DNA from: Streptomyces gobiensis
Lineage (GTDB): Bacteria > Actinomycetota > Actinomycetes > Streptomycetales > Streptomycetaceae
Direction: 5' to 3'
DNA: 64,000 nucleotides
NCBI RefSeq assembly: GCF_021216675.1
Contig: NZ_CP086120.1
Coordinates: forward strand, 1,736,001-1,800,000
This document shows, one piece after another, positions 7,342 through 16,291 of the stretch. Made by a program: the position numbers and the translations under genes. How positions within the stretch are numbered: position 1 is the stretch's first letter; every line of letters begins with the position of its first letter. The notes beneath the pieces are model-generated. The model was given only the letters and a program-made list of their open reading frames with translations. It had not been told where the DNA came from and searched no databases.

Positions 7342-8267
7342 GCGAGCGCCCTCCCGAGTCCGCGGCGGGCCAGTGCCGCCACAGTACGCCGCAACTGCAG
7401 CGCGGCGGGCGGCAGAACGGGGGCCTCGCCCCCGTCCTCCGGGGGCGGAGCGTCGGGGATACAGGCCATCGCGACATACTCCCCAAAAGCGGTCAGCGCC
7501 TCCGGGGCGAGCGCGCTGGCGCCTTTCTCCATGACGACCGACCAGTCGATCAGGGAAGCCACCCAGCACTCGGCCTCCAGTGGCCGCAGCGGCATGGGGG
7601 CGACAGCGCCGATCGCGCAGCGCACACCGCGCCGCGCCGGATCGAGGACGACAGCGGCCGAGGCCAGGGCACGGCCCGGGCCGGTACGCCCGGTGGCCTT
7701 GAGGAAGGTCTGCGGGGCGTGCAGCAGCGGCACGCGGATGCGGCCGACGAGCTCACCGGGCTGGAGCATCTCCATCCCGGTGAGGAGGTGGCTGACCGCG
7801 ATCTCCCGCTGGGCGCCCGCCGGTCCGGCGATCAGCAGGGTCGCTTCCAGCGCGGCCAGCACGGGCAGCGTGTCACCGGTGGGTGCGGCGCTGACGATAT
7901 TGCCGCCGAGTGTCCCGGCGTTACGGATCTGCGGCGGGCCCGCGGACCGGGCAGCGGCGGCCAGGGCCGGGAAGAGGGCGGCGAAGTCGGGGCGGCCCAT
8001 CCGGGCGTGGGTCAGACCGGCGCCGAGCACTCCGTGCCCGTCCTGGTACTCCCAGCCGCGGATATCGCCGATGCGGCCCAGACCAACCAGCGCGGCGGGG
8101 CGCAACTGCCCGGAGTTCACGGCGGCCATCAGATCGGTGCCGCCCGCGACCGGCACGGCGGTGGGCATGGCGGTGAGCGCCGCCACCGCTTCCTCAAGCG
8201 TGGTCGGCAGGGTGACGGACCGCGCCACCCCTGGGCCATGCGGCGCATGCGGTGCGTGCGTGCTCAA
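7338..8267 (-). CDS. FAD-binding subunit of molybdenum hydroxylase
   Basis: The 309-residue protein is the FAD subunit (CO_deh_flav family) of the xanthine-dehydrogenase-like enzyme. The FAD contacts are visible: PVAGGTDLMAAVNSG near residue 40 and IRNAGTLGGNIVSAAPTGD near residue 115. A C-terminal CO_deh_flav_C-like half follows. I place the start at TTG 8267 because the frame upstream is low-complexity repeat DNA and GAAGGGGCAGCAGGA precedes it; a GTG at about residue 14 is an alternative. It is the first gene of the operon, with the 2Fe-2S subunit overlapping by ATGA. The enzyme is cytoplasmic and would hydroxylate a purine or other N-heterocycle or aldehyde. Confidence 0.88.
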   Translation of the reverse strand: MSTHAPHAPHGPGVARSVTLPTTLEEAVAALTAMPTAVPVAGGTDLMAAVNSGQLRPAALVGLGRIGDIRGWEYQDGHGVLGAGLTHARMGRPDFAALFPALAAAARSAGPPQIRNAGTLGGNIVSAAPTGDTLPVLAALEATLLIAGPAGAQREIAVSHLLTGMEMLQPGELVGRIRVPLLHAPQTFLKATGRTGPGRALASAAVVLDPARRGVRCAIGAVAPMPLRPLEAECWVASLIDWSVVMEKGASALAPEALTAFGEYVAMACIPDAPPPEDGGEAPVLPPAALQLRRTVAALARRGLGRALA

Positions 8268-8341
8268 TCCTGCTGCCCCTTCCCCGGTTGTCCCGGCTGC
8301 CCAGGCGTACGGTACGCGCTCAGAGCCCGGACGTGTGGCCT

Positions 8342-8566
8342 CACCCCGCAAGGCAACCCACCACCCGCATCGACCACGGCGAACGTGTCCGCCCCGAAGC
8401 GGGTCCTGCGGGTCCCTGGACCCACCCCGCAAGGCAACCCACCGCCCACGACAACCACGACGAATGCGTCCGCCCCAAAGCGGGTCCCTGGTCCCACCCC
8501 GCAAGGCAACACACCGCCCACAACAACCACGACGAATGCGTCCGCCCCGAAGCGGGTCCCTGGTAA
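8342..8566. repeat. Three imperfect tandem units of 72-81 bp
   Basis: Units begin at 8342, 8423 and 8495, each opening CACCCCGCAAGGCAAC and containing ACCACGGCGAA or ACCACGACGAA and GTCCGCCCC(G/A)AAGCGGGTCC. The second and third are nearly identical; the first has an extra 9-base insert. They fill the intergenic gap between the hexosaminidase and the molybdenum hydroxylase operon. The units also read as a repeated 24-residue frame on the minus strand, but that frame has no plausible start and is not called as a gene. Confidence 0.85.
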
Positions 8567-8768
8567 CTCTGGCACATCTCCTCGCGCGGCCGATGCGAGG
8601 GTCCGCGAAGGGTGGTTACCTCCCTGGCCTGGCCGGTAATCCACTTTCGCGCCAAGTCCGCGGAATACACCGATTGCCGCTCCCGGGGGGACTTGGGCGG
8701 CTTTGAGCACGAGGCCATGCCTCACGGTCTCAGGGTCGGCGGGCGCGGACGCCGACCTTGGGAACGTC

Positions 8769-10406
8769 TCACACGATCGGGGGCGACCCGTCGATCGGGC
8801 GTCCGAGCACCCCAGGGCGACGCTGCCAGGGGTACGGTCCGGACGGCGGCCGGTACGCCACACCGAGCGCGTCGAGGCGGGCGTAGTGCGCTCGTTCCAT
8901 CCGCCGCTCGAAGTCCGGCCAGTCCCGGCGGTCCGCCGCGCTCCAGGCCACCTCGGCGAAGGCGGACAGCCTGGGGAACGTCTGGTAGTCCACCCGCTGC
9001 TGAGTCTCCGTGACCTCGGTCCAGATATTGGCCTGCGCGCCGATCACATGCTTCGCCCGCTCGGTCCCCGCGAGTTGCGGTGGCACCGGCTCGAAGTGGT
9101 AGACGTCGCGCAGGGTCCGTACGTAGCCGATCGGCACCGGCTCCTCCGTGCCGTCCGCCTGCCGGTGGTCGAGGTAGACCTGCTGCTCGGGGCAGACCAC
9201 GACATCATGTCCCGCCTCGGCGGCCGCGATCCCACCCGCGTACCCCCGCCACGAGGACACGGCGGCGCCCGGCGCCAGGCCGCCCTCCAGGATCTCGTCC
9301 CAGCCGATGAGCCGCCGTCCGCGCTGGGCGAGCCAGGTGTCGAAGTGCCGGATGAACCAGGACTGGAGCTCGTCCTCGCCCCTGAGCCCCTGCTCCTTGA
9401 TCCGCGCCTGCGCGGCGGGCGACCGCCGCCACTGCTCCTTGGGGCACTCATCGCCGCCGATATGCACGAACTGACCGGGGAAGAGCTCCAGCACCTCCTG
9501 CAACACCCCTTCATAGAACCGCAGCGTGCCGTCCGTGGGCGCCAGCACATTGGGGTTGATCCCCCAGTCCGTCCACACGCCGAGCGCCGCCGTATCGACC
9601 GCATCGGCGTTACCCAGCTCCGGATAGGCCGCGATGGCGGCCTGGGAGTGCCCTGGGACATCGATCTCCGGGACAACGGTGATGTGCCGCTCGGCGGCAT
9701 AGGCGACGATCTCCCGGATGTCGTCCTGGGTGTAGTAGCCACCGTGCGGCCGCTCGTCCCAGATCTGAGACTTCCCGTGTCCCACCCGGGTCCGGTCCCG
9801 CCAGGCACCAACCTCTGTCAGCTTCGGATACCGCTTGATCTCAATACGCCATCCCTGATCGTCGGTCAGATGAAGATGCAGCACATTGAGCTTGTGCGCG
9901 GCGAGCAGGTCGATGTAGCGCAGGACCCCGTCCTTGGGCATGAAGTGCCGCGCGACATCCAGCATGAACCCGCGCCAGGTGAACCGCGGGCTGTCCTCGA
10001 CGGTGACGCACGGCACCGCCCACTCCGCCTGGTTCCTGCTCAGCGGCGCCCGTCGGTACGCGTCCGGGCCGAGCAGCTGCCGGAACGTCTGCGCGCCCCA
10101 GAAGACCCCCGCAGCGCTGCCCCCGTCGATGACGGTCTGGTAGCCGTCGACAACGAGCCGATATCCCTCCGGTCCCCATCTCTCCGCGATCTCGGGACTG
10201 ATCCGCAGCCAGATGCCGCTGCCACTGCGGCCTGCCGGGAACGGGAGTCCGGTGGCGGCGCCAACGGTGGCCCGCAGCCAGCGTGCGACGCCCTCCGTCG
10301 CTGGCTCCGCCGCCAGCATCGTTCTCTGGTCGAGTACGTACCGCCCGTCCCGGGGCGGCACCTCCCGCAGCTGCCGGGGGGCGGGTACCAGATCCGTATC
10401 GGCCAT
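8769..10406 (-). CDS. Beta-N-acetylhexosaminidase (GH20)
   Basis: A 545-residue family 20 glycoside hydrolase with an N-terminal GH20b-like domain (about residues 10-135) and a TIM barrel. The catalytic Asp-Glu pair sits in HIGGDECPKEQW near residue 318; other barrel landmarks are HLHLTDDQGWRIEIK and VPEIDVPGHSQAAIAAYPEL. These enzymes release terminal N-acetylglucosamine or N-acetylgalactosamine from chito-oligosaccharides or wall-derived glycans by substrate-assisted catalysis. ATG at 10406 has AGGAG 5 bases upstream; an adjacent GTG is too close to the ribosome site. No signal peptide is visible, so it probably acts on imported oligosaccharides in the cytoplasm. It stands alone, with a tandem-repeat region downstream. 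Confidence 0.93.
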   Translation of the reverse strand: MADTDLVPAPRQLREVPPRDGRYVLDQRTMLAAEPATEGVARWLRATVGAATGLPFPAGRSGSGIWLRISPEIAERWGPEGYRLVVDGYQTVIDGGSAAGVFWGAQTFRQLLGPDAYRRAPLSRNQAEWAVPCVTVEDSPRFTWRGFMLDVARHFMPKDGVLRYIDLLAAHKLNVLHLHLTDDQGWRIEIKRYPKLTEVGAWRDRTRVGHGKSQIWDERPHGGYYTQDDIREIVAYAAERHITVVPEIDVPGHSQAAIAAYPELGNADAVDTAALGVWTDWGINPNVLAPTDGTLRFYEGVLQEVLELFPGQFVHIGGDECPKEQWRRSPAAQARIKEQGLRGEDELQSWFIRHFDTWLAQRGRRLIGWDEILEGGLAPGAAVSSWRGYAGGIAAAEAGHDVVVCPEQQVYLDHRQADGTEEPVPIGYVRTLRDVYHFEPVPPQLAGTERAKHVIGAQANIWTEVTETQQRVDYQTFPRLSAFAEVAWSAADRRDWPDFERRMERAHYARLDALGVAYRPPSGPYPWQRRPGVLGRPIDGSPPIV

Positions 10407-10482
10407 CACAGCTCCTGTTCGCTACGGGTGCGCTACCGCGCGGGGCACGGGCCATGGGCACCCCAGGGCGCGGGCCCCGGGG

Positions 10483-11664
10483 TTACTCCCCGGCTCGGCG
10501 GCGTTGTTCGCGACCGTAGAGCCGGACGTTGATCAGCAGGCCTCCGATGAACCAGCCCAGATGCGCCAGGAACAGCGCGTCCCACCACAGCCCCCTGGGG
10601 ACCCCCGCCAGCGACAGCCCGACCGCGCCACCGGACAGCAGCAGGATCGCGATCAGGTGCCCCTCGGTCAGCGGGCTGCGCAGCGCCACATGGCGCAGAA
10701 AGACCTCCCCGTACCACCAGCGCACCAGCGCGGCCAGCCCGCACAACGCCGCCGCCGCGCCCACCGCGGCCAGGACGGCCGCGCCCAGCGGCCAGGGCTC
10801 GCCGTCCGCGGCGGCCGCGGTGAGGAAGCCGGTGGCGGCGAACGGCACCGTGGGCAGCAGGGCGACCGCGGCCAGCAGCGCGTGCCGCTCCCGCCCCGGA
10901 TCGGTGACCAGCTCCGCCCGGGAGGCGGCGCGGGCGGCCTGGACGCGGTTGCCGGGCCCCGCCCCCGTACGCCGGGCCGCGAGCACCCACAGGCCGCCGA
11001 GAGCCAGCACCAGGGCACCGAGCAGCCCGGCCGCCAGCCGCCAGTCGATGGCGAGCAGCGTCTGGAGGACCGCGAAGGTCACCAGCCCGGGCAGCCAGCG
11101 CAGCCGCCGCCACCAGGGCAGCCGGGCACCGGCGGTATCGGTGATGTCCGCGCCGAGCTCCTTGGCGTTGGCCAGCGCCTGATCCCGCTCCTCGGTGCGG
11201 CCCCTGGGCCGCAGCGTCAGCGACCGGGCCAGCGCCAGATGTGTATCCGCCTCATGCGGTGCGAGGGCCACCGCACGGCGGGCCGCTGTGACGCTCTCGG
11301 CGATCCGGTCCAGCTCCCGGTAGGCGTCCGCGAGCAGCACCCGGGGCCGCCAGTCGTCCGGGGCGACGGCCGTGGCCTGCTGGGCGATGGACACGGCGCG
11401 GTGCTCATCCCCCAGCGCCAGCAGCACCTGCCCGGCCAGGCAGAGCACATCCACCGGCTCGCCCTCCCGCCGCAGCAGCGCCCAGTCCACCGCCTCCCGG
11501 CTCTGCGCCGACTTTCCCTGCAACGCGAAGACATAGGCCCGCAGCAGATAGCCGAGGCTTCCGGCGTCCATCACCCATGCGTCATCGAGCAGCGCGTGCG
11601 CCTCGGCGAACCGTCCCGTCTCACAGAGCTCCTGCGTTCTGCGGATCCGGTCCTCGTCGTACAT
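10483..11664 (-). CDS. TPR-repeat membrane protein
   Basis: The 393-residue protein has about four tetratricopeptide units in its first 150 residues (for example RPRVLLADAYRELDRI, then ADTHLALARSLTLRP). Roughly six hydrophobic helices between residues 185 and 380 follow, ending in a basic tail. ATG at 11664 has AGGGGG 4 bases upstream. The TPR half is expected in the cytoplasm, binding a partner protein; the membrane half is of unknown function. A conserved Streptomyces hypothetical is the best description. The neighbours (GH20 enzyme, DUF3039) give no functional hint. Confidence 0.8.
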   Translation of the reverse strand: MYDEDRIRRTQELCETGRFAEAHALLDDAWVMDAGSLGYLLRAYVFALQGKSAQSREAVDWALLRREGEPVDVLCLAGQVLLALGDEHRAVSIAQQATAVAPDDWRPRVLLADAYRELDRIAESVTAARRAVALAPHEADTHLALARSLTLRPRGRTEERDQALANAKELGADITDTAGARLPWWRRLRWLPGLVTFAVLQTLLAIDWRLAAGLLGALVLALGGLWVLAARRTGAGPGNRVQAARAASRAELVTDPGRERHALLAAVALLPTVPFAATGFLTAAAADGEPWPLGAAVLAAVGAAAALCGLAALVRWWYGEVFLRHVALRSPLTEGHLIAILLLSGGAVGLSLAGVPRGLWWDALFLAHLGWFIGGLLINVRLYGREQRRRAGE

Positions 11665-11806
11665 CGCACCCCCTGTAGCCCCAGCGGCCCCTTGTAGCCC
11701 CAGCAGCCCGTCCCGGCAAGCGAACGACCCCCGGAGGGCGCGGTGAGCGCACCTCGGGGGCCGTCGAAAGCCCTGCGGGACAGCGTATCGGCGGCCGTCG
11801 CGGAGG

Positions 11807-12103
11807 CTACTTCTTGCCGCCGTCCTTGCCGTCCTTACCGCCCTTGTCCCCGCCGGAACCCATGGACTCGTAAATCTCCTTGCACATGGGGCAGACCGGA
11901 TACTTCTTGGGGTCGCGCCCCGGGACCCAGACCTTGCCGCAGAGTGCGACGACGGGGGTGCCGTCCATCGCGCTCGCCATGATCTTGTCCTTCTGGACAT
12001 AGTGGGCGTAGCGCTCATGGTCGCCATCGCCGTGTGACACCTGCGGGGTCGGCTCGACCAGGGTGCCGGTACCCGCCCCGCGCTCGGGCTCAAGAGTGCT
12101 CAT
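11807..12103 (-). CDS. DUF3039 domain protein
   Basis: The 98-residue protein fits the actinobacterial DUF3039 family: a conserved block from HYVQKDKIMASAMDGTPVVA to ALCGKVWVPGRDPKKYPVCP, with Cys in LCGK and in CPMC that could bind zinc. The tail is a Gly/Lys/Asp-rich run (GGDKGGKDGKDGGKK). ATG at 12103 is preferred to an upstream TTG. The family is widespread in actinobacteria, but I know of no proven function. It is a cytoplasmic, probably zinc-binding small protein. Confidence 0.9.
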   Translation of the reverse strand: MSTLEPERGAGTGTLVEPTPQVSHGDGDHERYAHYVQKDKIMASAMDGTPVVALCGKVWVPGRDPKKYPVCPMCKEIYESMGSGGDKGGKDGKDGGKK

Positions 12104-12175
12104 ACGACCCAAGGGTACCCATGCCCGTTCGTGATGTCCGAGACCGCGCTGGGCTCAGTCTGCCCGGAGTTTTGG

Positions 12176-12736
12176 TCAGTTGAGCGAGGGGTCGTCCGGA
12201 TATGTCGCCACCATGGCCAGCTCACTGCGCTGACGGCGCAGTACGGACCGCCACAGCCGCTCAGGGTCCGGTGAGGAAACATCGCCGGGCTCCGATTCCA
12301 CGACATACCAGGCACCCTCCGACAACTCGTCCTCCAGCTGTCCCGGACCCCAGCCCGCGTAGCCCGCGAAGATCCGCAGGGAGCCCAGCTCGGCGGCGAG
12401 CACTTCGGGCGGCGCCTCCAGATCCACCAGGCCGATCGCGCCGTGGACCCGGCGCCAGCCGAGTGGGCCCTCGGAGCCGGGGATGACCGCGACACCGAGC
12501 GCCGCGTCCAGGGAGACCGGCCCGCCCTGGAAGATCACGCCCGGGTCCCCGGCCAGCTCGGCCCAGGGCTCCAGGATGTCGCCGACGTCGACCGGCGTCG
12601 GCCGGTTGAGGACCACGCCGAGCGAGCCCTCCTCGTCATGGTCGAGGAGCAGCACCACCGCGCGGTCGAAGTTCGGATCCGCCAGCGCCGGAGTCGCGAC
12701 GAGCAGCCGTCCGGCGAGCGAGGACACCTCGGTCAT
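12176..12736 (-). CDS. YqgE/AlgH family protein (DUF179)
   Basis: 186 residues matching the YqgE/AlgH fold: LAGRLLVATPALADPNFDRA at the start, VVLLLDHDEEGSLGVVLNRP, FQGGPVSLD, and FAGYAGWGPGQLEDEL near residue 135. The family is widely conserved. It was linked to alginate regulation in Pseudomonas, but the biochemical role is unclear. ATG at 12736 is the natural start, with GGGGC just upstream; an open extension of 16 codons has no better site. It lies divergently from the MurA gene, with a 179-base gap that should hold both promoters. Confidence 0.93.
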   Translation of the reverse strand: MTEVSSLAGRLLVATPALADPNFDRAVVLLLDHDEEGSLGVVLNRPTPVDVGDILEPWAELAGDPGVIFQGGPVSLDAALGVAVIPGSEGPLGWRRVHGAIGLVDLEAPPEVLAAELGSLRIFAGYAGWGPGQLEDELSEGAWYVVESEPGDVSSPDPERLWRSVLRRQRSELAMVATYPDDPSLN

Positions 12737-12915
12737 GCCCCAATGATCCCGCACCTTTCGTGCTCGCGGGGAGTCAATCCGCATACCCGTTTCGTCACAT
12801 CCCGCCGTCGTGGATACGCGGAGAGTGCTGCTACTGACGCGGGCCTACGGAACCACCACGCGCGGCCATTACCATTCCATTTGTTCCCTGGCCGTATGTA
12901 GAGATCGCGAGTTCC

Positions 12916-14241
12916 ATGACCGGCACCGAAGATGTACTGCTCGTCCACGGCGGCACCCCGCTCGAGGGCGAGATCCGGGTCCGCGGCGCGAAGAACCTCG
13001 TGCCCAAGGCCATGGTCGCGGCGCTGCTCGGCAGCGAACCCAGCCGACTGCGCAACGTTCCCGACATCCGGGATGTGCGGGTGGTCCGCGGTCTGCTGCA
13101 ACTGCACGGCGTCACCGTGCGGGGCGGTGAGGAGCCCGCTGAGCTGGTGCTCGACCCGTCGCATGTGGAGAGCGCGAATGTCGCGGACATTGACGCGCAC
13201 GCGGGCTCGTCCCGGATTCCGATTCTCTTCTGCGGCCCGCTGCTGCACCGTCTCGGGCACGCCTTTATCCCGGGTCTGGGCGGCTGTGACATCGGCGGCC
13301 GTCCGGTCGATTTCCACTTCGATGTGCTGCGGAAATTCGGCGCGACGATCGAGAAGCGGGCGGACGGTCAGTATCTGGAGGCTCCGCAGCGGCTGCGCGG
13401 CTGCAAGATCCGGCTGCCGTATCCCTCGGTTGGATCAACCGAGCAGGTGCTGTTGACCGCTGTTCTGGCGGAAGGTGTGACGGAGCTCTCCAACGCGGCC
13501 GTGGAGCCGGAGATCGAGGACCTCATCTGCGTACTGCAGAAGATGGGCGCGATCATCTCCATGGACACCGACCGGACCATCCGGGTCACGGGTGTTGACA
13601 AGCTCGGCGGCTACAACCACCGTGCGCTGCCGGACCGGCTGGAGGCGGCCTCCTGGGCGAGCGCCGCGCTGGCGACCGGCGGCAGCGTCTATGTACGCGG
13701 CGCCAGCCAGCGGGAGATGATGACCTTCCTCAACACGTACCGGAAGGTCGGCGGTTCCTTCGAGGTCGACGACCACGGCATCCGCTTCTGGCATCCGGGC
13801 GGGCCACTCAAGGCGATCGCGCTGGAGACCGATGTCCACCCCGGCTTCCAGACCGACTGGCAGCAGCCGCTGGTGGTCGCCCTCACCCAGGCCTCAGGCC
13901 TGTCCATCGTCCATGAGACGGTCTACGAGTCCCGGCTCGGCTTCACCGAGGCACTGAACCAGATGGGCGCCCACATACAGGTCTACCGCGAGTGCCTGGG
14001 CGGCACGCCCTGCCGCTTTGGCCAGCGCAACTTCCTGCACTCCGCGGTGGTTTCCGGACCGACCAAGCTACAGGGCTCCGATCTGGTCATCCCGGACCTC
14101 CGGGGCGGATTCTCGTATCTGATCGCCGCGTTGGCGGCCCAGGGTACGTCCCGGGTGCACGGCATCGACCTCATCAACCGGGGCTACGAGAACTTCATGA
14201 AAAAGCTCCCCGCCCTGGGCGCCAAGGTCGAGCTTCCCTGA
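12916..14241 (+). CDS. murA: UDP-N-acetylglucosamine 1-carboxyvinyltransferase (MurA type)
   Basis: 441 residues with the EPSP-synthase-like double fold. MurA transfers enolpyruvate from PEP to UDP-GlcNAc, the first committed step of peptidoglycan synthesis in the cytoplasm. The Lys-Asn pair that opens the family is seen in RGAKNLVPKA (Lys26, Asn27), and the catalytic-loop Cys, target of fosfomycin, is in GLGGCDIGGRPVDFH (Cys124). DIRDVRVV, VGSTEQVLL and FQTDWQQP are further family motifs. Streptomyces often have two MurA copies; which one this is cannot be told from one gene. A perfect 14-bp terminator follows directly. Confidence 0.95.
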   Translation: MTGTEDVLLVHGGTPLEGEIRVRGAKNLVPKAMVAALLGSEPSRLRNVPDIRDVRVVRGLLQLHGVTVRGGEEPAELVLDPSHVESANVADIDAHAGSSRIPILFCGPLLHRLGHAFIPGLGGCDIGGRPVDFHFDVLRKFGATIEKRADGQYLEAPQRLRGCKIRLPYPSVGSTEQVLLTAVLAEGVTELSNAAVEPEIEDLICVLQKMGAIISMDTDRTIRVTGVDKLGGYNHRALPDRLEAASWASAALATGGSVYVRGASQREMMTFLNTYRKVGGSFEVDDHGIRFWHPGGPLKAIALETDVHPGFQTDWQQPLVVALTQASGLSIVHETVYESRLGFTEALNQMGAHIQVYRECLGGTPCRFGQRNFLHSAVVSGPTKLQGSDLVIPDLRGGFSYLIAALAAQGTSRVHGIDLINRGYENFMKKLPALGAKVELP

Positions 14242-14242
14242 A

Positions 14243-14275
14243 ACAACCGGGGGCCCTGCCTGGGCCCCCGGTTGT
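14243..14275 (+). terminator. Strong hairpin after murA
   Basis: ACAACCGGGGGCCC pairs perfectly with GGGCCCCCGGTTGT across a 5-base loop, starting two bases after the murA stop. No long U-tract, as is common in Streptomyces. Confidence 0.9.
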
Positions 14276-14327
14276 CCCGGCTCCGGCTCGGGCCACTCCT
14301 CAAGGCTCGGTACTCAGGGCTCGGTGC

Positions 14328-15413
14328 TCAGGGCTCGGTACGGTCGGCGACCAGCACGGGGTTGTCATGCGGGGTGATCGTGCAGCGTGCTCCCGGGACC
14401 AGTCCGGTCGCCTCCCAGCTGGGCAGATCGGCCTTGAAACGGGTGCCGGCGTCGGTGGTGAGATGCAACCGGGTCACGGGGCCGAGGAAGGTCGCCACCC
14501 GGACCGTCACGGGTGTGCTGTCGGTCGTACGGTCCGTCGTCGTCTCGCCCTGGTGGACCGCGAGGCCCTCCGGGCGCACCAGCACATCGACCTCGGTGCC
14601 CTCGGCCGGCACCACGCCCTCGGTCTCCGTGTGCACCGGCAACCGCCGGCCCAGCACCTCGACGGTGCCGCCGTCCCGTACGGTCCCCGGCAGCCGGTTC
14701 ATCGTGCCGACGAACTCGGCGACAAAGGGCGTAGCCGGGCGCTCGTACAGCTCGGCGGGCGCGGCGCACTGTTCGAGGCGGCCGTCCTTCATCACCGCGA
14801 CGCGGTCGGCCATGGACAGCGCCTCCTCCTGGTCATGGGTGACAAAGACGGTGGTGATGCCCAGCTCCAGCTGGAGACGGCGGATCTCCTCGCGCAGCGT
14901 CAGCCGTACCTTGGCGTCCAGCGCGGACAGCGGCTCATCGAGCAGCAGCACCTTGGGCTGGGTGGCGAGCGCGCGGGCGAGCGCCACCCGCTGCTGCTGA
15001 CCGCCGGAGAGCTGGTGCGGATAGCCGCCCTCGCGCCCGGGCAGCCCGACCAGCTCCAGCAGCTCAGCCGCGCGCCTGGCCCGCTCCGCACCGCCCACCC
15101 CGCGCACCCGCAGCCCGTAGGCGACATTCTCGGCGGCCGTCATATTGGGAAAGAGGCTGTAGGACTGGAAGACCATGCCGATGTCCCGTCGGCTGGCGGG
15201 GACACCGGTGACATCCCGGCCGTCCATCAGCAGCTCACCGGAGTCGGCGGTCTCAAAGCCCGCGATGATGCGCAGGGCGGTGGTCTTGCCGCAGCCGGAG
15301 GGGCCGAGCAGGGCGACCAGCTCACCGGGGGCGATCTCCAGATCCAGGCCGTCCAGTGCGGTGGTGGAGCCGAACTCCCGGCGCAGGCGCTTAAGTTGTA
15401 CGGGGACGCTCAT
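14328..15413 (-). CDS. ABC transporter ATP-binding protein (PotA/PhnT-like)
   Basis: 361 residues. The ABC ATPase core has Walker A GPSGCGKTT near residue 37, the signature LSGGQQQRVALARALA near 135, and LLLDEPLSALDAKVR as Walker B. A C-terminal TOBE-like domain (about residues 240-355) is typical of the PotA/FbpC/PhnT group. The ATG at 15413 overlaps the stop of the second permease (ATGA). It powers the importer formed with the two permeases and binding protein just upstream. The presence of a GntR/UTRA regulator and a HAD phosphatase on the other side suggests a 2-aminoethylphosphonate-type (PhnSTUV) system, but iron or polyamine import is not excluded. Confidence 0.93.
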   Translation of the reverse strand: MSVPVQLKRLRREFGSTTALDGLDLEIAPGELVALLGPSGCGKTTALRIIAGFETADSGELLMDGRDVTGVPASRRDIGMVFQSYSLFPNMTAAENVAYGLRVRGVGGAERARRAAELLELVGLPGREGGYPHQLSGGQQQRVALARALATQPKVLLLDEPLSALDAKVRLTLREEIRRLQLELGITTVFVTHDQEEALSMADRVAVMKDGRLEQCAAPAELYERPATPFVAEFVGTMNRLPGTVRDGGTVEVLGRRLPVHTETEGVVPAEGTEVDVLVRPEGLAVHQGETTTDRTTDSTPVTVRVATFLGPVTRLHLTTDAGTRFKADLPSWEATGLVPGARCTITPHDNPVLVADRTEP

Positions 15414-16291
15414 GACGTGGAGTTCCTCTGGTTCTTACCGCTCTGGTTATTACGGCTCTGGTTCTTCTGGCTCTGGTTCTTCTGACTCTCGTAACGAGGG
15501 CTGGTCCGGCCACCCGCCAGGGTGGTGAGCACCAGCAGCAGGGCCCAGCTGATCAGCAGGCTCAGCATCGCTGCGGCCACCGACAGCTGGGGCTGGCTGT
15601 CCTGGACTTCGACCATCCAGACGGCGAACGGCCGGAAGCTGAGCACGGAGGCGACGGTGAACTCGCCGAGCACCATGGCCAGGCTGAGCACCGCGCCGCC
15701 CACCACCGCGGGGCGCAGATTGGGCACGACGACCTGCCGCAGTGTCTGCGTCCGGGAAGCGCCGAGGCTGCGGGACGCCTCGACCAGGGTGCGCAGATCG
15801 ATGGCGCGCAGTCCGGCGTCCAGCGAGCGGTAGAGGAACGGCAGCGACATCACCGTATAGACCAGCACCAGGATCAGCGGGAAGTCGCGGTTCTGCAGCA
15901 CCTGGAAGGTCTGGTAGAAGGGCGTGTCCGCCAGGTCCTGATCCCAGCTGAGCACCGTGCTCACCCCCGCGACCAGCGCGATCGGCGGGACCACCAGCGG
16001 CATCATGGACAGCAGCTCTACGGTCCGGCGCAGCCGTGGCAGATGGAGCGCGACGGCGACCATGGTCGGCACCATCAGCAGCAGTCCCAGCGCGACGGTG
16101 GCCAGGCCGAGCCCGATGGAGAGCGTCAGGCTCGTGGTGAGCCCTTCGGAGGCCATGCCCTCGGTGTACGCGTCAAAGACGACCCCCTCGACGGGGTCGT
16201 CGACGGTGAACCAGAAGGAGGCGCCGATGGGGACGAGAAAGTAGAGCGCGGCGAGTCCCTGCACCGCGTGGCGTGAGTTCAGCCGAGCCAT
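15410..16291 (-). CDS. ABC transporter permease, second subunit
   Basis: 293 residues with six predicted membrane helices and the EAA-like cytoplasmic loop LVEASRSLGASRTQTLRQVV, the site that docks on the ATPase. ATG at 16291 lies 13 bases inside the end of the first permease gene, so the two are translationally coupled. Odd feature: the C-terminus is a low-complexity tail of repeated NQS/KNQ units (about residues 268-290), encoded by imperfect repeats of GGTTCTT on the plus strand. It overlaps the ATPase gene by ATGA. Confidence 0.9.
   Translation of the reverse strand: MARLNSRHAVQGLAALYFLVPIGASFWFTVDDPVEGVVFDAYTEGMASEGLTTSLTLSIGLGLATVALGLLLMVPTMVAVALHLPRLRRTVELLSMMPLVVPPIALVAGVSTVLSWDQDLADTPFYQTFQVLQNRDFPLILVLVYTVMSLPFLYRSLDAGLRAIDLRTLVEASRSLGASRTQTLRQVVVPNLRPAVVGGAVLSLAMVLGEFTVASVLSFRPFAVWMVEVQDSQPQLSVAAAMLSLLISWALLLVLTTLAGGRTSPRYESQKNQSQKNQSRNNQSGKNQRNSTS

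Noticed and set aside
8342..8566. Possible CRISPR array
   Set aside because: The units are contiguous tandem copies with no distinct spacers and no cas genes are nearby.
8264..8863. Minus-strand 199-codon frame with repeated FVVVVVGG units
   Set aside because: It is the tandem DNA repeat read in frame and runs into the hexosaminidase 3' end; no plausible start or fold.
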